Positions 42,982-52,251 of a DNA stretch of 64,000 bases are shown in pieces. Source of the DNA: Salegentibacter sp. (lineage in GTDB: Bacteria > Bacteroidota > Bacteroidia > Flavobacteriales > Flavobacteriaceae); assembly GCA_017795085.1 (NCBI GenBank), contig CP051246.1, forward strand, positions 3,722,514 through 3,786,513. The letters run 5' to 3'. The notes beneath the pieces were generated by a model. That model was not told the origin of the DNA, ran no database searches, and was given only the letters and a program-made list of their open reading frames with translations. Both the position numbers and the translations under genes were made by a program. The stretch's first letter is position 1. Every line of letters begins with the position of its first letter.

Positions 42982-45900
42982 ATGAGTAAAAAGTTTACCG
43001 AAGCACAACTGGAAAGCGTTTTTGCCACGCAGCTGGAACAGGAAGGTTACGAGCATCAATTAGGAGGTACCATATCCCGAAAGGAAGATGAAGTGCTCAT
43101 TGAAAGTGACCTTCGGGAATTTTTGATGGCAAAGTACCGGGAAAACGGGATCACCAAAAATGAAGTAGAATCCATCATTCTTAGACTTAAAACCCTTCCG
43201 GCTTCAGACCTCTATGAAAGCAACAAAGTGTTTATGCAAATGCTTTCGGATGGTTTTGCGTTAAAGCGGGAAGATCGTTCCCAAAAAGACATCTGGATCT
43301 ATTTAATTGATTATTCAGCAGAGAACAAGAACACTTATAAATTTGTCAATCAGCTGGAAATTACGGGAACCCAAAAACGTATTCCTGACGGGATACTTTA
43401 TGCCAACGGAATTCCGGTGGTTGTTTTCGAGTTCAAAACCGCCATTCAGGAAAATACCACAATTTATGACGCTTTTATTCAGCTGACTGTTCGTTACGAG
43501 AGGGATATACCGGAACTTTTTAAGTATAACGCGTTTTGTGTGATCAGCGATGGCGTAAATACCAAAGCAGGTTCCTTTTTTGCACCTTACGAATTCTTCT
43601 ATGCCTGGCGCAGGATCGCAGGATTGGCAAAGGACGTTGATGGCATAGATAGCATGTTCACCCTCATTCAGGGTATGCTTCAGCAAGATCGCATTCGGGA
43701 TATCATTAAAAACTTTATTTATCTGCCTGATAGTTCCAAAAAAGATGAAAAAATAGTTTGCCGCTATCCACAATATTACGCAGCGCGGGCATTATTTGAG
43801 AATATTCAGAAAGCACAAAAACCAGCCGGGAACGGAAAAGGAGGCACCTACTTTGGAGCTACCGGTTCCGGTAAAAGTTTTACCATGCTTTTTCTGACAA
43901 GGCTTTTAATGAAAAGCGACCACTTTGAAAGTCCCACTATTATTCTAATTACAGATCGAACCGATTTAGATGATCAACTTGCAGGACAGTTCACCAATGC
44001 AAAATCATTTATTGGGGATGATGCTATTGCAAGTGTGGAGAGCCGGGCAGATCTACGGAAACGAATAAGAGGAAGAGAAAGTGGCGGGGTCTTTCTCACC
44101 ACCATTCATAAATTTACAGAAGACACCGAATTGCTTACCCACAGGAGTAATGTTATTTGTATTTCTGATGAAGCACACCGAAGCCAGACGAACCTTGACC
44201 AGAAAATAAAAATTACCGAAAAGGGGGTACAAAAAACCTATGGCTTTGCGAAATACCTTCACGATTCTCTACCGAATGCCACTTTTGTAGGCTTTACCGG
44301 AACGCCAATAGATGCTACTTTAGATGTATTTGGAAAAGTAGTAGATGAATACACCATGACGGAATCGGTAAAAGATGAGATTACCGTTCGCATTGTATAT
44401 GAAGGAAGATCGGCCAAAGTAGCCCTTGAAAACAGGGAATTAAAGAAAATAGAAGAATATTACCGGGTAGCTGAAGAAGAAGGTGCAAATGAGTACCAGG
44501 TGGAAGAGAGCAAGAAACAATCGGCAAGTATGAACGCCATTCTGGGTGATCCAGATCGTTTACAGGCTGTAGCGGAAGATTTTGTCAAGCATTATGAGAA
44601 AAGGCTGCAAGAAGGTGCTACTGTAAAAGGCAAAGCCATTTTTGTAAGTAGTAGCCGGGAAATAGCTTATGAACTTTATAAAAACATTATTGCTCTAAGA
44701 CCTGAATGGGCAGAAATAAGAAAAGCGGCGGAAGGTGTTGAATTAAATGAAAAAGACAAAAAGCAACTAAAGCCTATTGAGCGTATAAAAATGATCATGA
44801 CAAGGGGTAAAGACGATCCCAAAGTGCTATATGATTTATTAGGAACAAAAGAATATCGTAAGGAATTAGACCGTCAATTTAAAAATGAAAAATCAAATTT
44901 TAAAATCGCTATCGTTGTCGATATGTGGCTTACTGGTTTTGATGTTCCATTTTTAGATAGTATTTACATTGATAAGCCTATTCAGCAGCATAATCTTATT
45001 CAGACAATTTCCAGGGTGAACCGAAAGTTCCAGGGCAAAAACAAAGGTCTGGTGGTAGATTATATTGGTATCAAAAAGCAAATGAATTTAGCACTGGCCA
45101 AATATAACACAGGAGAGCAGCAAAATTTTGAGGATATTGAAAAGTCCCTGAAGATAGTGCGGGACCATTTGGATTTACTGGCTAAGATTTTCCACAAATT
45201 TGACAGTACAGATTATTTCCAGGGAAATCCTTTGAGCCAGTTGAGCAATCTTAACCAGGCGGTTGAATACGTACAACAAACCAAAGAGCTGGAAACACGT
45301 TTTATGGACTTAGTGAAGCGCTTAAAAGCTGCCTATGATATTTGCGCGGGAAGTGAAAAGTTAACACAAAAAGAACGTGATTATATACACTTCTATTTAG
45401 CTGTAAGATCTATAGTTTTTAAGCTTACGAAAGGAACTGCACCGGATACCGCCCAAATGAATGCCAAAGTAAGGGAAATGATCAAAGATGCTTTAGCAAG
45501 TGAAGGCGTGGAGGAAATTTTTAAGATGGGGGATGAAACCAATAGTCAGCAAGATATATTTGATGAGGATTATTTGGCAAAAATTGACAAGATTAAATTA
45601 CCCAATACCAAAATCAAATTGTTACAGCAATTATTGACCAGGGCTATTGGCGAAATTAAAAAAGTGAACAAGGTAAAAGGAGTTGATTTCTCTAAAAAAA
45701 TGGAAGGCCTGGTCTCCCGATACAACGAAAGAAAAGGGGATGTTTTACGAGGGGAGGTCTATGAAGAGATGGCAGAACAGCTCACCGATCTTATTTGGCA
45801 GGTGCAACATGAGTTTTCAGCCGGAGAAAAGCTGGGAATTGATTTTGAGGAAAAAGCTTTCTACGACATTTTAAAAGAACTATGTATAAAATATGACTTT

Positions 45901-46128
45901 CAATATCCTGAAGTTAAGCTTATCGAGCTTTCGAAAGCTGTAAAAGATTTAGTGGATGAACAAGCGAAATTTCCAGACTGGAGTAAAAGAAACGATATTA
46001 AATCTGCCCTAAAAGTCGGACTTATTTTATTACTCGATGATCACGGCTATCCACCGGTGGAGCGAGATGAAGTATATGAAGAAATATTTGAACAGGCAGA
46101 AAACTTTAAGAAAAACAGAACAGTTTAG
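42982..46128 (+). CDS. hsdR: Type I restriction endonuclease subunit HsdR
   Basis: A 1048-residue motor nuclease. The N-terminal nuclease domain shows RIPDGILYANGIPVVVFEFK (Asp about 135 and ExK about 150). Motor motifs are Walker A YFGATGSGKSFTML (about residue 292), DEAH in CISDEAHRSQTN (about residue 395), FVGFTGTPI, and motif VI NLIQTISRVNRKF. The C-terminal helical domain (about 870-1040) binds HsdM/HsdS. It translocates DNA and cuts at collision sites distant from the recognition sequence. It appears intact. Confidence 0.96.
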   Translation: MSKKFTEAQLESVFATQLEQEGYEHQLGGTISRKEDEVLIESDLREFLMAKYRENGITKNEVESIILRLKTLPASDLYESNKVFMQMLSDGFALKREDRSQKDIWIYLIDYSAENKNTYKFVNQLEITGTQKRIPDGILYANGIPVVVFEFKTAIQENTTIYDAFIQLTVRYERDIPELFKYNAFCVISDGVNTKAGSFFAPYEFFYAWRRIAGLAKDVDGIDSMFTLIQGMLQQDRIRDIIKNFIYLPDSSKKDEKIVCRYPQYYAARALFENIQKAQKPAGNGKGGTYFGATGSGKSFTMLFLTRLLMKSDHFESPTIILITDRTDLDDQLAGQFTNAKSFIGDDAIASVESRADLRKRIRGRESGGVFLTTIHKFTEDTELLTHRSNVICISDEAHRSQTNLDQKIKITEKGVQKTYGFAKYLHDSLPNATFVGFTGTPIDATLDVFGKVVDEYTMTESVKDEITVRIVYEGRSAKVALENRELKKIEEYYRVAEEEGANEYQVEESKKQSASMNAILGDPDRLQAVAEDFVKHYEKRLQEGATVKGKAIFVSSSREIAYELYKNIIALRPEWAEIRKAAEGVELNEKDKKQLKPIERIKMIMTRGKDDPKVLYDLLGTKEYRKELDRQFKNEKSNFKIAIVVDMWLTGFDVPFLDSIYIDKPIQQHNLIQTISRVNRKFQGKNKGLVVDYIGIKKQMNLALAKYNTGEQQNFEDIEKSLKIVRDHLDLLAKIFHKFDSTDYFQGNPLSQLSNLNQAVEYVQQTKELETRFMDLVKRLKAAYDICAGSEKLTQKERDYIHFYLAVRSIVFKLTKGTAPDTAQMNAKVREMIKDALASEGVEEIFKMGDETNSQQDIFDEDYLAKIDKIKLPNTKIKLLQQLLTRAIGEIKKVNKVKGVDFSKKMEGLVSRYNERKGDVLRGEVYEEMAEQLTDLIWQVQHEFSAGEKLGIDFEEKAFYDILKELCIKYDFQYPEVKLIELSKAVKDLVDEQAKFPDWSKRNDIKSALKVGLILLLDDHGYPPVERDEVYEEIFEQAENFKKNRTV

Positions 46129-46217
46129 AAGAGTGCCAATTCTTTAAAAGCTTAGTTCTACCTGTTTAAATTTTTAACTGCCAAACAGTAAAAGTAAGCT
46201 ATAGAAAGTTTTGGAAC

Positions 46218-46529
46218 TTATAACTTTGGCTTGCGAAAAGACCATTTTGGAAATGGTTTGTAAATTCTGAGTTTTTCCATTAGCCTTTGCTGGTTTCTAT
46301 ATATATACCAAAGATCCCCATTAGCGTATAGATACTCTTCAATATCCAAATCCCAAAAGAAATCACGAAGTCTTACTATTTTTCTTAAAAACGGTATTTT
46401 TGATTCACCATCCAGCTGCTCGAGTAATATTAATTGACGATGTAGTTCAAGTAACTTATCAATGACTTCTTTTCTGGAATTATCGTGAAAGGGCACCTCT
46501 TTTAATGGCTCCTCCTCTTTTTCCTCCAT
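46218..46529 (-). CDS. Hypothetical protein near the ICE right end
   Basis: A 103-residue hydrophilic protein, acidic at the N-terminus (MEEKEEEPLKEVPFHDN) and basic at the C-terminus (KPFPKWSFRKPKL), with a helical middle (SRKEVIDKLLELHRQLILLE). No family recognised. It is convergent to hsdR (89 bp apart) and lies in the strip of small ORFs before the integrase. Coding status rests on length, an ATG start and plausible composition. Confidence 0.45.
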   Translation of the reverse strand: MEEKEEEPLKEVPFHDNSRKEVIDKLLELHRQLILLEQLDGESKIPFLRKIVRLRDFFWDLDIEEYLYANGDLWYIYRNQQRLMEKLRIYKPFPKWSFRKPKL

Positions 46530-46773
46530 AACTAATTAAATTTAAAATGATTACTAAATATACTAAATTAAATAGCATCTGGACATTCCGGACTAGGCTG
46601 ATGCCTATTAGGTACTTGTCTTTCCGGCGAAAACTGCCCCATTATAAATTAAAATATGTCTGCCCGTACAATTATTCCGCAGCATACTGACCATTCAATC
46701 TCACATGAGAATTATATCATATGTCGCAGCAACCTCACACTCACAATTAATAAACTATAAAAAAAATTATTTA

Positions 46774-46802
46774 TTTTTCACTAAATTTATAGTAGTGAAA
46801 AA
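46774..46802. promoter_or_regulatory. Inverted repeat in front of a small ORF
   Basis: TTTTTCACTA (46774-46783) and its exact reverse complement TAGTGAAAAA (46793-46802) enclose 9 bp and end 9 bp upstream of the ATG at 46812. Operator or leader hairpin; binding factor unknown. Confidence 0.45.
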
Positions 46803-46811
46803 TTGTTTGAC

Positions 46812-47096
46812 ATGGATGAGTATGATGAAATTGAATTTACCCTTTCCGGTTTTTTACCTTTTGCAGAATATGTGAATGTGGAGAAATTAAAAGAGCTCCG
46901 TAAATTAGGGGAAAGACCTTCAGTTGAAGATTTGACCAATGGAATCCTGGACTGTTTTAAAACCCCATTTTTATTGCATCTGTTAGATGATGCAATAGAA
47001 ATGGGTAATACCCCGGTTATAAGATTACTAACAAGGGAAGTTAATTATCGAATGATGCAAATGATGCACGAAAAAAAGAATCATAAACCAGATTGA
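46812..47096 (+). CDS. Hypothetical acidic protein near the integrase
   Basis: A 94-residue protein (MDEYDEIEFTLSGFLPFAEY, VNVEKLKELRKLGERPSVED, PVIRLLTREVNYRMMQMM). No family recognised. ATG at 46812 is preferred to an upstream TTG at 46803 because a perfect inverted repeat ends at 46802 and would overlap the longer start. It is convergent with the integrase gene, 36 bp apart. Possibly an ICE-borne accessory or regulatory protein. Confidence 0.5.
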   Translation: MDEYDEIEFTLSGFLPFAEYVNVEKLKELRKLGERPSVEDLTNGILDCFKTPFLLHLLDDAIEMGNTPVIRLLTREVNYRMMQMMHEKKNHKPD

Positions 47097-47132
47097 TATT
47101 TAATTGTCTTCCGTAGGCGTTACGCTGTTATT

Positions 47133-48395
47133 TCAACCTTGCCTAAATTGGCCAGACTCAACTTCCCTTACTTCGGTATTAATTTTTTGCTGAAGAATTT
47201 CCATATCCTCACTAACTTTCCTTTCCACCACCTTAGCGTAAATTTGAGTAGTCGAAAGCTTTTTATGCCCCAGAATTTTTGAGACTGTTTCTATTGGTAC
47301 TCCATTAGACAAGGCAACAGTGGTTGCAAAGGTATGCCGGGCTATATGAAAGGTTACATTTTTTTCTATACCAGCTTTTACAGCAATTTCTTTCAGGTAC
47401 TGATTCACTTTCTGATTTGAGATCGTGGGCAATAGGCTTTTATTAGCAAGACATACCTTATCGTCTTTATAAACTTCAAGTATATTAATAGCTTTACTTA
47501 ACAAGGGAAGCTTTACAGCATTACCATTTTTCATCCTTTTAGTTACAATCCAAACCTTTTTATCAATACCGATGGTCAGGTTTTGTCTGGTTAGCAGCAT
47601 TAAATCCCCGTAACTAATTCCTGTATAACAGCTAAATAAAAATAGATCTCTGGTTCTCTTTAAGCGGTCAATTTTTAATTCCAACTTTTCAATTTCATTC
47701 AATTCTTCAGAGGAGAGAAATTCCCTTTCTTTTGGAATTAATTGAGATTTAAACTTCGCAAAAGGATCACGTTCTATCCATTCTAAATGTAAAGCCAGGG
47801 TAATCATTTTTTTTAGCCGCTGAATATGTTTCATTACGGCATTGTGCTGAAGTTTCTTATTGTGGCGTTTGGGTTTTACCGATCTCAAATAACTCTCAAA
47901 TTTCAGGATGAAATTAAAATCCAGCTCTTGAAGGTAATAATCATTTCTGCCAAAGGCCTTCTTTATAAACGCTCGAAGATAATTTTGGCTGGTTATGTAT
48001 AATCTGCTAGTGTTCCAGCTTAATTTGGGAAAACATTGTTCATTATGGTAGGTAAAAATATCTTCCAGGGAAAACAGTTTTTCCTCCTGCCCAAAAAATT
48101 TTGCCTTGATATTTTCCAGGGATAGAACCTTTTTTTCAATTCTAAGCTCCTGATAACATTGAAAAAACCTAGAGTATTCCTGGTCTAAGAACTCATTTAG
48201 CTCTTTGGAAAAAGCATCCTTTCCTGCAAGCCTTTGTTTACTTTGATCCCAGGCACTTATATTGGCTTTTCGCTTTAAACTGATATTCATCCTTCTGGAA
48301 TTCAGTGTTATACGAGCATATATAGTCGCCTGGTTATGGACTGCTCTTTTAACATAAAGCCAAAATAACACTGAAAATGTTGACTGTTTGCGCAT
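47133..48395 (-). CDS. int: Tyrosine recombinase (integrase) of the ICE
   Basis: A 420-residue integrase with an arm-binding/SAM-like N-terminal part (FSVLFWLYVKRAVHNQATIY) and a C-terminal catalytic domain. Catalytic residues visible are HIARHTFATT (His350, Arg353), LGHKKLSTTQIYAKV (His near 376, nucleophile Tyr386) and a Lys in WIVTKRMKNGN. The position of the first catalytic Arg is Ser261 in CYTGISYGDL, the same replacement known from IntDOT of CTnDOT. The gene ends the ICE and points away from tRNA-Arg, whose 3' end lies 215 bp from its start codon, so this tRNA is the likely integration target. Confidence 0.93.
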   Translation of the reverse strand: MRKQSTFSVLFWLYVKRAVHNQATIYARITLNSRRMNISLKRKANISAWDQSKQRLAGKDAFSKELNEFLDQEYSRFFQCYQELRIEKKVLSLENIKAKFFGQEEKLFSLEDIFTYHNEQCFPKLSWNTSRLYITSQNYLRAFIKKAFGRNDYYLQELDFNFILKFESYLRSVKPKRHNKKLQHNAVMKHIQRLKKMITLALHLEWIERDPFAKFKSQLIPKEREFLSSEELNEIEKLELKIDRLKRTRDLFLFSCYTGISYGDLMLLTRQNLTIGIDKKVWIVTKRMKNGNAVKLPLLSKAINILEVYKDDKVCLANKSLLPTISNQKVNQYLKEIAVKAGIEKNVTFHIARHTFATTVALSNGVPIETVSKILGHKKLSTTQIYAKVVERKVSEDMEILQQKINTEVREVESGQFRQG

Positions 48396-48436
48396 GATTT
48401 GACATTTTAAATTAAACTTTATACGAAAGTCAAATC
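48396..48436. promoter_or_regulatory. Inverted repeat at the integrase start
   Basis: GATTTGAC (48396-48403) and its exact reverse complement GTCAAATC (48429-48436) flank the probable int promoter; the first arm abuts the ATG at 48395. Candidate arm-type or operator sites within attachment-site DNA. Confidence 0.35.
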
Positions 48437-48609
48437 AGCAATTAGCGCGGGCTAAACAGCATTTAAGTTACGAATTTTCGCCGAAATTATGTTGACGATT
48501 TGTGAACCTTTAAATACCATTTCAGGTAATATCACTTAGCATCAAAAAAAATTAAAATATTGATAATCATATAATTACAAATATTTTGATTTTGTTAAAA
48601 TGCTTTCAG

Positions 48610-48681
48610 TAGCCTCGCCAGGAATCGAACCTGGATCTAAAGTTTAGGAAACTTCTATTCTATCCGTTGAACTACGAGGCC
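48610..48681 (-). tRNA. tRNA-Arg(CCT)
   Basis: A full cloverleaf can be drawn on the minus strand: acceptor GGCCTCG with CGAGGCT (one G-T pair), D stem GTTC/GAAT, anticodon stem GAAGT/ACTTT around loop TTCCTAA with anticodon CCT, T arm CCAGG-TTCGATT-CCTGG, discriminator A at 48610. CCA is not encoded. CCT reads AGG, so it is an arginine tRNA. Its 3' end faces the integrase, the usual arrangement for an ICE inserted in a tRNA gene. Confidence 0.95.
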
Positions 48682-48791
48682 GGTAAGTGGCTGCAAAAAT
48701 AATAATGTTATTCAATTTAAATAAATTTCATCGTAAAATATTCCACAAACAAAACTCCTTTAGTACCTTCCCCCTTTAAAAGCTTTACTTT

Positions 48792-49085
48792 ATGAAAACT
48801 TTCTTTTTTACCTGTGCATTTGCTTTAGTGTTTTTTGCAGACACCTGCTCAAACCAGGAGAAACTTATTGATGTTACAGGCACTATACAAGAACAAGGGA
48901 TTACTTCCTACCAGTATGGGAGCCATACCATCTCTTCTGGCGAAACTACTTTTGCACTTAAAAGTGAAAAGATAGACCTCAACAATTATATTGATAAAAA
49001 AGTAACTGTCTTTGGTAAAAAAGTTGAGGGTTATCCTGTTGATGGCGGCCCTGAATTCCTGGAAGTACAAAAAATTGAAGATTAA
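48792..49085 (+). CDS. Small exported protein, possible lipoprotein
   Basis: A 97-residue protein with an N-terminal signal (FFFTCAFALVFFADTC, Cys19 may be a lipid anchor but the lipobox is weak) and a short beta-rich body (LIDVTGTIQEQGITSYQYGS, THT-like strands, NYIDKKVTVFGKKVEGYPVD) reminiscent of a small OB-fold. No named family recognised. It is the first chromosomal gene after the tRNA and precedes the DUF2490 gene by 64 bp. Confidence 0.7.
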   Translation: MKTFFFTCAFALVFFADTCSNQEKLIDVTGTIQEQGITSYQYGSHTISSGETTFALKSEKIDLNNYIDKKVTVFGKKVEGYPVDGGPEFLEVQKIED

Positions 49086-49149
49086 ATATAAAGTGTGATA
49101 ATGCCGGTTTTCTGAAGAATTTTATCTTTACAGGCTAAATTTATCACCA

Positions 49150-49842
49150 ATGAAAAAAATTGCCCTTACTTCTATTTTTATTTTTTGTCTTTTTAATGTT
49201 TCAAATGCTCAGGAAGTAGATGATTCGCAAACCGGCGCCTGGTACATGTATTTTTGGAATACGCAATTAGAAAACAGTAAATGGGGATTTCAGGGTGATA
49301 TTCAGTATCGTAATTGGGATCTAATCGGAGATCTGGAGCAGCTATTGCTTCGGGGTGGTGTAACTTACAGCCCTAACAACAACATTAAATTCACCCTTGG
49401 TTACGGAAATATTACCACAGGCGAATTTGGTGATGGTAACGAAACAGTTTCAGAAAGCCGAATCTATCAGGAAGCACTTATTCCGCAGAAAATCAGTAAT
49501 CATGTATATCTTACCCACCGGTTCCGATATGAACAACGCTGGGTGCAGGACCAAGACTTCAGGACCCGCTACCGCTATAATTTATTCCTGAATGTCCCGC
49601 TTAACCAACCTAACCTCAATAAAAATGCGATTTATATCGCTTTATACAACGAGCTTTTTATCAACGGCCAACGTGAAATCGGTAGTGGACAAACCGTAGA
49701 ACTTTTTGACAGAAACCGGCTTTATTCAGCATTGGGTTATGCCATTAAAGATAACCTAAAGGTTCAAGCCGGCTATATGGAGCAAAGCAACGACAACTAC
49801 AGTAAAGGTCAGCTTCAGTTAAGCTTACATCATACTTTTTAA
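49150..49842 (+). CDS. DUF2490 family outer-membrane protein
   Basis: A 230-residue exported protein: signal peptide (IALTSIFIFCLFNVSNAQ), then alternating strands typical of a small beta-barrel (WGFQGDIQYRNWDLIGDLEQ, VYLTHRFRYEQRWVQDQDF, RYRYNLFLNVPLN, YSALGYAIKDNLKVQAGYM) ending with an aromatic residue (LSLHHTF) as outer-membrane barrels do. Matches DUF2490; no specific function known. Confidence 0.82.
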   Translation: MKKIALTSIFIFCLFNVSNAQEVDDSQTGAWYMYFWNTQLENSKWGFQGDIQYRNWDLIGDLEQLLLRGGVTYSPNNNIKFTLGYGNITTGEFGDGNETVSESRIYQEALIPQKISNHVYLTHRFRYEQRWVQDQDFRTRYRYNLFLNVPLNQPNLNKNAIYIALYNELFINGQREIGSGQTVELFDRNRLYSALGYAIKDNLKVQAGYMEQSNDNYSKGQLQLSLHHTF

Positions 49843-49952
49843 GAAGGATTTAATTAACCTGCGTAAAGAGGAATTACAACAACTTATCGAATAAATTATA
49901 ATTTCGTGTTTAGTTTATTTACCTTTAAACTTCAGGTCTTAAAACCCTAACT

Positions 49953-50345
49953 ATGAAAACCCTATTATTAAAAATAACAATTGGCTTTATGATACTTTCT
50001 TCGGTAGCTTTAATTTCCTGCCGAGAAGAAACCAAACAAACCGAAGAAGAAGACCTTGAAAAAGCACCGCCTACTACACCTGCCGGTGAAATTGATGAAA
50101 ATAATAAAAGTGATTCTGATAACAGCACTGCTAAAGTAAATCCCAAACACGGTGAGCCCGACCACCGCTGTGATATTCCGGTAGGCGCACCACTTGATCA
50201 GGCTACTTCCCAAACATCATCAGAAAATAATGAAATGAACGAATCTCCTATTCGGTTAAGAAGCTCCAAACCAAAAATCAATCCGCCCCACGGAAAACCC
50301 GGGCATGACTGCTCAGTTCCTGTGGGTGCTGAATTAGAAGGATAA
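49953..50345 (+). CDS. Lipoprotein with two HGxPxHxCxxPVGA repeats
   Basis: A 130-residue lipoprotein (lipobox ALISC with Cys23) with an acidic Thr/Pro/Asn-rich linker and two copies of one motif: NPKHGEPDHRCDIPVGAPL (about residues 64-82) and NPPHGKPGHDCSVPVGAEL (about 110-128). Each copy keeps two His and one Cys, so a metal- or redox-linked role is conceivable. The same motif occurs in other flavobacterial lipoproteins as I remember, without known function. It is not obviously in an operon. Confidence 0.75.
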   Translation: MKTLLLKITIGFMILSSVALISCREETKQTEEEDLEKAPPTTPAGEIDENNKSDSDNSTAKVNPKHGEPDHRCDIPVGAPLDQATSQTSSENNEMNESPIRLRSSKPKINPPHGKPGHDCSVPVGAELEG

Positions 50346-50390
50346 TTTTTAGTAATCATTTGATTTGAAGCAAGCTTCGCGGATTTAAAT

Positions 50391-50521
50391 CTCGATTATC
50401 GAGTAAAGAGAGAGGCTTTTTAATCTGTGAAGAGCCGTGATTCTAGACTTGTTTCAGAATCCCAATAACTGAATCAAATTCAGCGTGATGGAATACATAC
50501 AAATTAAACAGCCTCTTTTTT
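50391..50521. repeat. Convergent-gene intergenic hairpin element 1
   Basis: AGAGGCTTTTTAATCTG (50411-50427) pairs 15 of 17 with CAAATTAAACAGCCTCT (50500-50516), followed by T6; the palindrome CTCGATTATCGAG (50391-50403) lies just outside. Probably a bidirectional terminator and a member of a repeated intergenic family. Confidence 0.5.
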
Positions 50522-50543
50522 AAACTTTCAATTCAAAACCTTC

Positions 50544-52094
50544 CTAATCTATACCACCTCTTCGATTAGCATCTCTAGGTTCAGGCCATTGCATTTGTTC
50601 TCCGGTTCTTCTGTTTATCGGTAAAACAGCTTTTTCCCGGGAGGTAGTCTCAGGGTCTTCACTAGCCATATAGGTTAAAATTGCTGTAAGGATTACGTTG
50701 CTTTTCACATCATCCCAAACAATTTTATCATAAGTATCTAAGTTGGTGTGCCAGGTATAATTCCAGTAATTCCAACTTAGGGAACTCAGCATAAATCCGG
50801 GAGCACCGGCGGCTACAAACGAAGAATGATCACTCCCTCCGCCAGAAGGCGTCCCGGGAAAAGTAGTTTCAATTTCACCTTTAACTTCATCGGGTACCGG
50901 CTGTAACCATCGATTTATAAAGTCGTAGGAATGTAAAAAGCCCTGACCGCTAATACTTCCCACACGGCCGGTTCCATTATCCTGGTTAAAAAGTGCCTGT
51001 ACGTTTTCAACAATTTCAGGATGGTCTTTTACAAATGCCCGGGAACCGTTTAAGCCCTGCTCTTCACTTCCCCAATGCCCGGCGATAATAGTACGCTTTG
51101 GATTTGGGTAAAGCTCTTTTAAAATCCGCATAGTTTCCATCATTACCAACGTTCCGGTAGCGTTATCGGTAGCACCAGTACCGCCGTCCCAGGAATCAAA
51201 ATGAGCCGATAAAACAATATATTCTTCAGGTTTTTCCCTGCCTTCAATTCTGGCAATGGTATTAAAAGTAGGAACTTCACCCAAGTCTTCCGATTCTGCC
51301 ACCACTTTAATTTCAGGAGTGTTTCCATTTTTAGCCATACGATACAACATCCCGTAATCTTCTAGCGCAAGGTCTACGGTAGGAATTCCTTCAGTATAAG
51401 CGCCAAAAACTTTATTAGCTCCAAACCCGCGGGACCAGTATGAAGTTATAATTCCAACCGCCCCTGCTTCTTCCAAGGCCTGGTGCAATTCGTCGGTACG
51501 ATAACCCGTATTCTGAATTTGTTCTCGCCAGGCTTCTTCATGTTCCGCACGTTGTTCTTTCATTTTTTCGAAAGATTCTTCAGTAGCCCATTCTTTCCAA
51601 TTTTCATCAGGTCTGCCGGTGGGTTGATAAATAGAAGCCAACACAAATTTTCCTTTCACCGAGCTCAGTTTTTCCTGAAATGCAAGCGAGTCTTCTGCTT
51701 CTGGAAGCAAGATTACTTCAGCAGTCTCACCTTTCTTTTTAGTTGCAGGACTCCAGGCCAATTGTCTCGCATGCAGGCTTTGTACTCGGGGAGAAATCAT
51801 ATCAACATGGGTAATACCGCGTTCCCAGCCTTTCCAGCTGCCCCATTCTTCATTTTCAGCATTAATTCCCCAACTTTTATACTTTCTCACTGCCCAATTG
51901 TGGGCGTTTTCCATTTGCGGAGTCCCTACCAGGCGTGGCCCTACCACATCTATAAGTTCATGACCAAGCCTTTCAATTTGGGAATTCTCCTTAACTTCCT
52001 GAATAATAGCTTCAATAGTTTGTTCTTTTTCCTGAGCCTGAAGCATGGCTGAAGTAAACAGCAATAGACACAAGAGGTGTAGTTTGTTAATCAT
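50544..52094 (-). CDS. M28-family zinc aminopeptidase/carboxypeptidase
   Basis: A 516-residue exported peptidase: signal peptide (LHLLCLLLFTSAMLQAQ), a PA-like insert, and the M28 metal-binding set: SAHFDSWDGGTGATDNATG (His298, Asp310), GSEEQGLNGSRAF (Glu pair), and GGGSDHSSF (late His). This family removes amino acids from peptides using two zinc ions, here in the periplasm or outside the cell. A consensus -7 box (TATATTTG, minus strand, 52123-52130) lies upstream. It is divergent from the S9 peptidase gene, and the two may act on the same peptides. Confidence 0.93.
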   Translation of the reverse strand: MINKLHLLCLLLFTSAMLQAQEKEQTIEAIIQEVKENSQIERLGHELIDVVGPRLVGTPQMENAHNWAVRKYKSWGINAENEEWGSWKGWERGITHVDMISPRVQSLHARQLAWSPATKKKGETAEVILLPEAEDSLAFQEKLSSVKGKFVLASIYQPTGRPDENWKEWATEESFEKMKEQRAEHEEAWREQIQNTGYRTDELHQALEEAGAVGIITSYWSRGFGANKVFGAYTEGIPTVDLALEDYGMLYRMAKNGNTPEIKVVAESEDLGEVPTFNTIARIEGREKPEEYIVLSAHFDSWDGGTGATDNATGTLVMMETMRILKELYPNPKRTIIAGHWGSEEQGLNGSRAFVKDHPEIVENVQALFNQDNGTGRVGSISGQGFLHSYDFINRWLQPVPDEVKGEIETTFPGTPSGGGSDHSSFVAAGAPGFMLSSLSWNYWNYTWHTNLDTYDKIVWDDVKSNVILTAILTYMASEDPETTSREKAVLPINRRTGEQMQWPEPRDANRRGGID

Positions 52095-52251
52095 ACTAAA
52101 TTCTTAAGGTTTATATTTCCTTCAAATATATTACAAATCGTTAAATATAACCGGACGGCTGCTTTACGGCATTATTCAAAATTTATTTATCTTGGCAGTT
52201 AAATCTGCCTGCTTTAACCAGGCATCGAAATCATTTTAACCCACACGCCCT

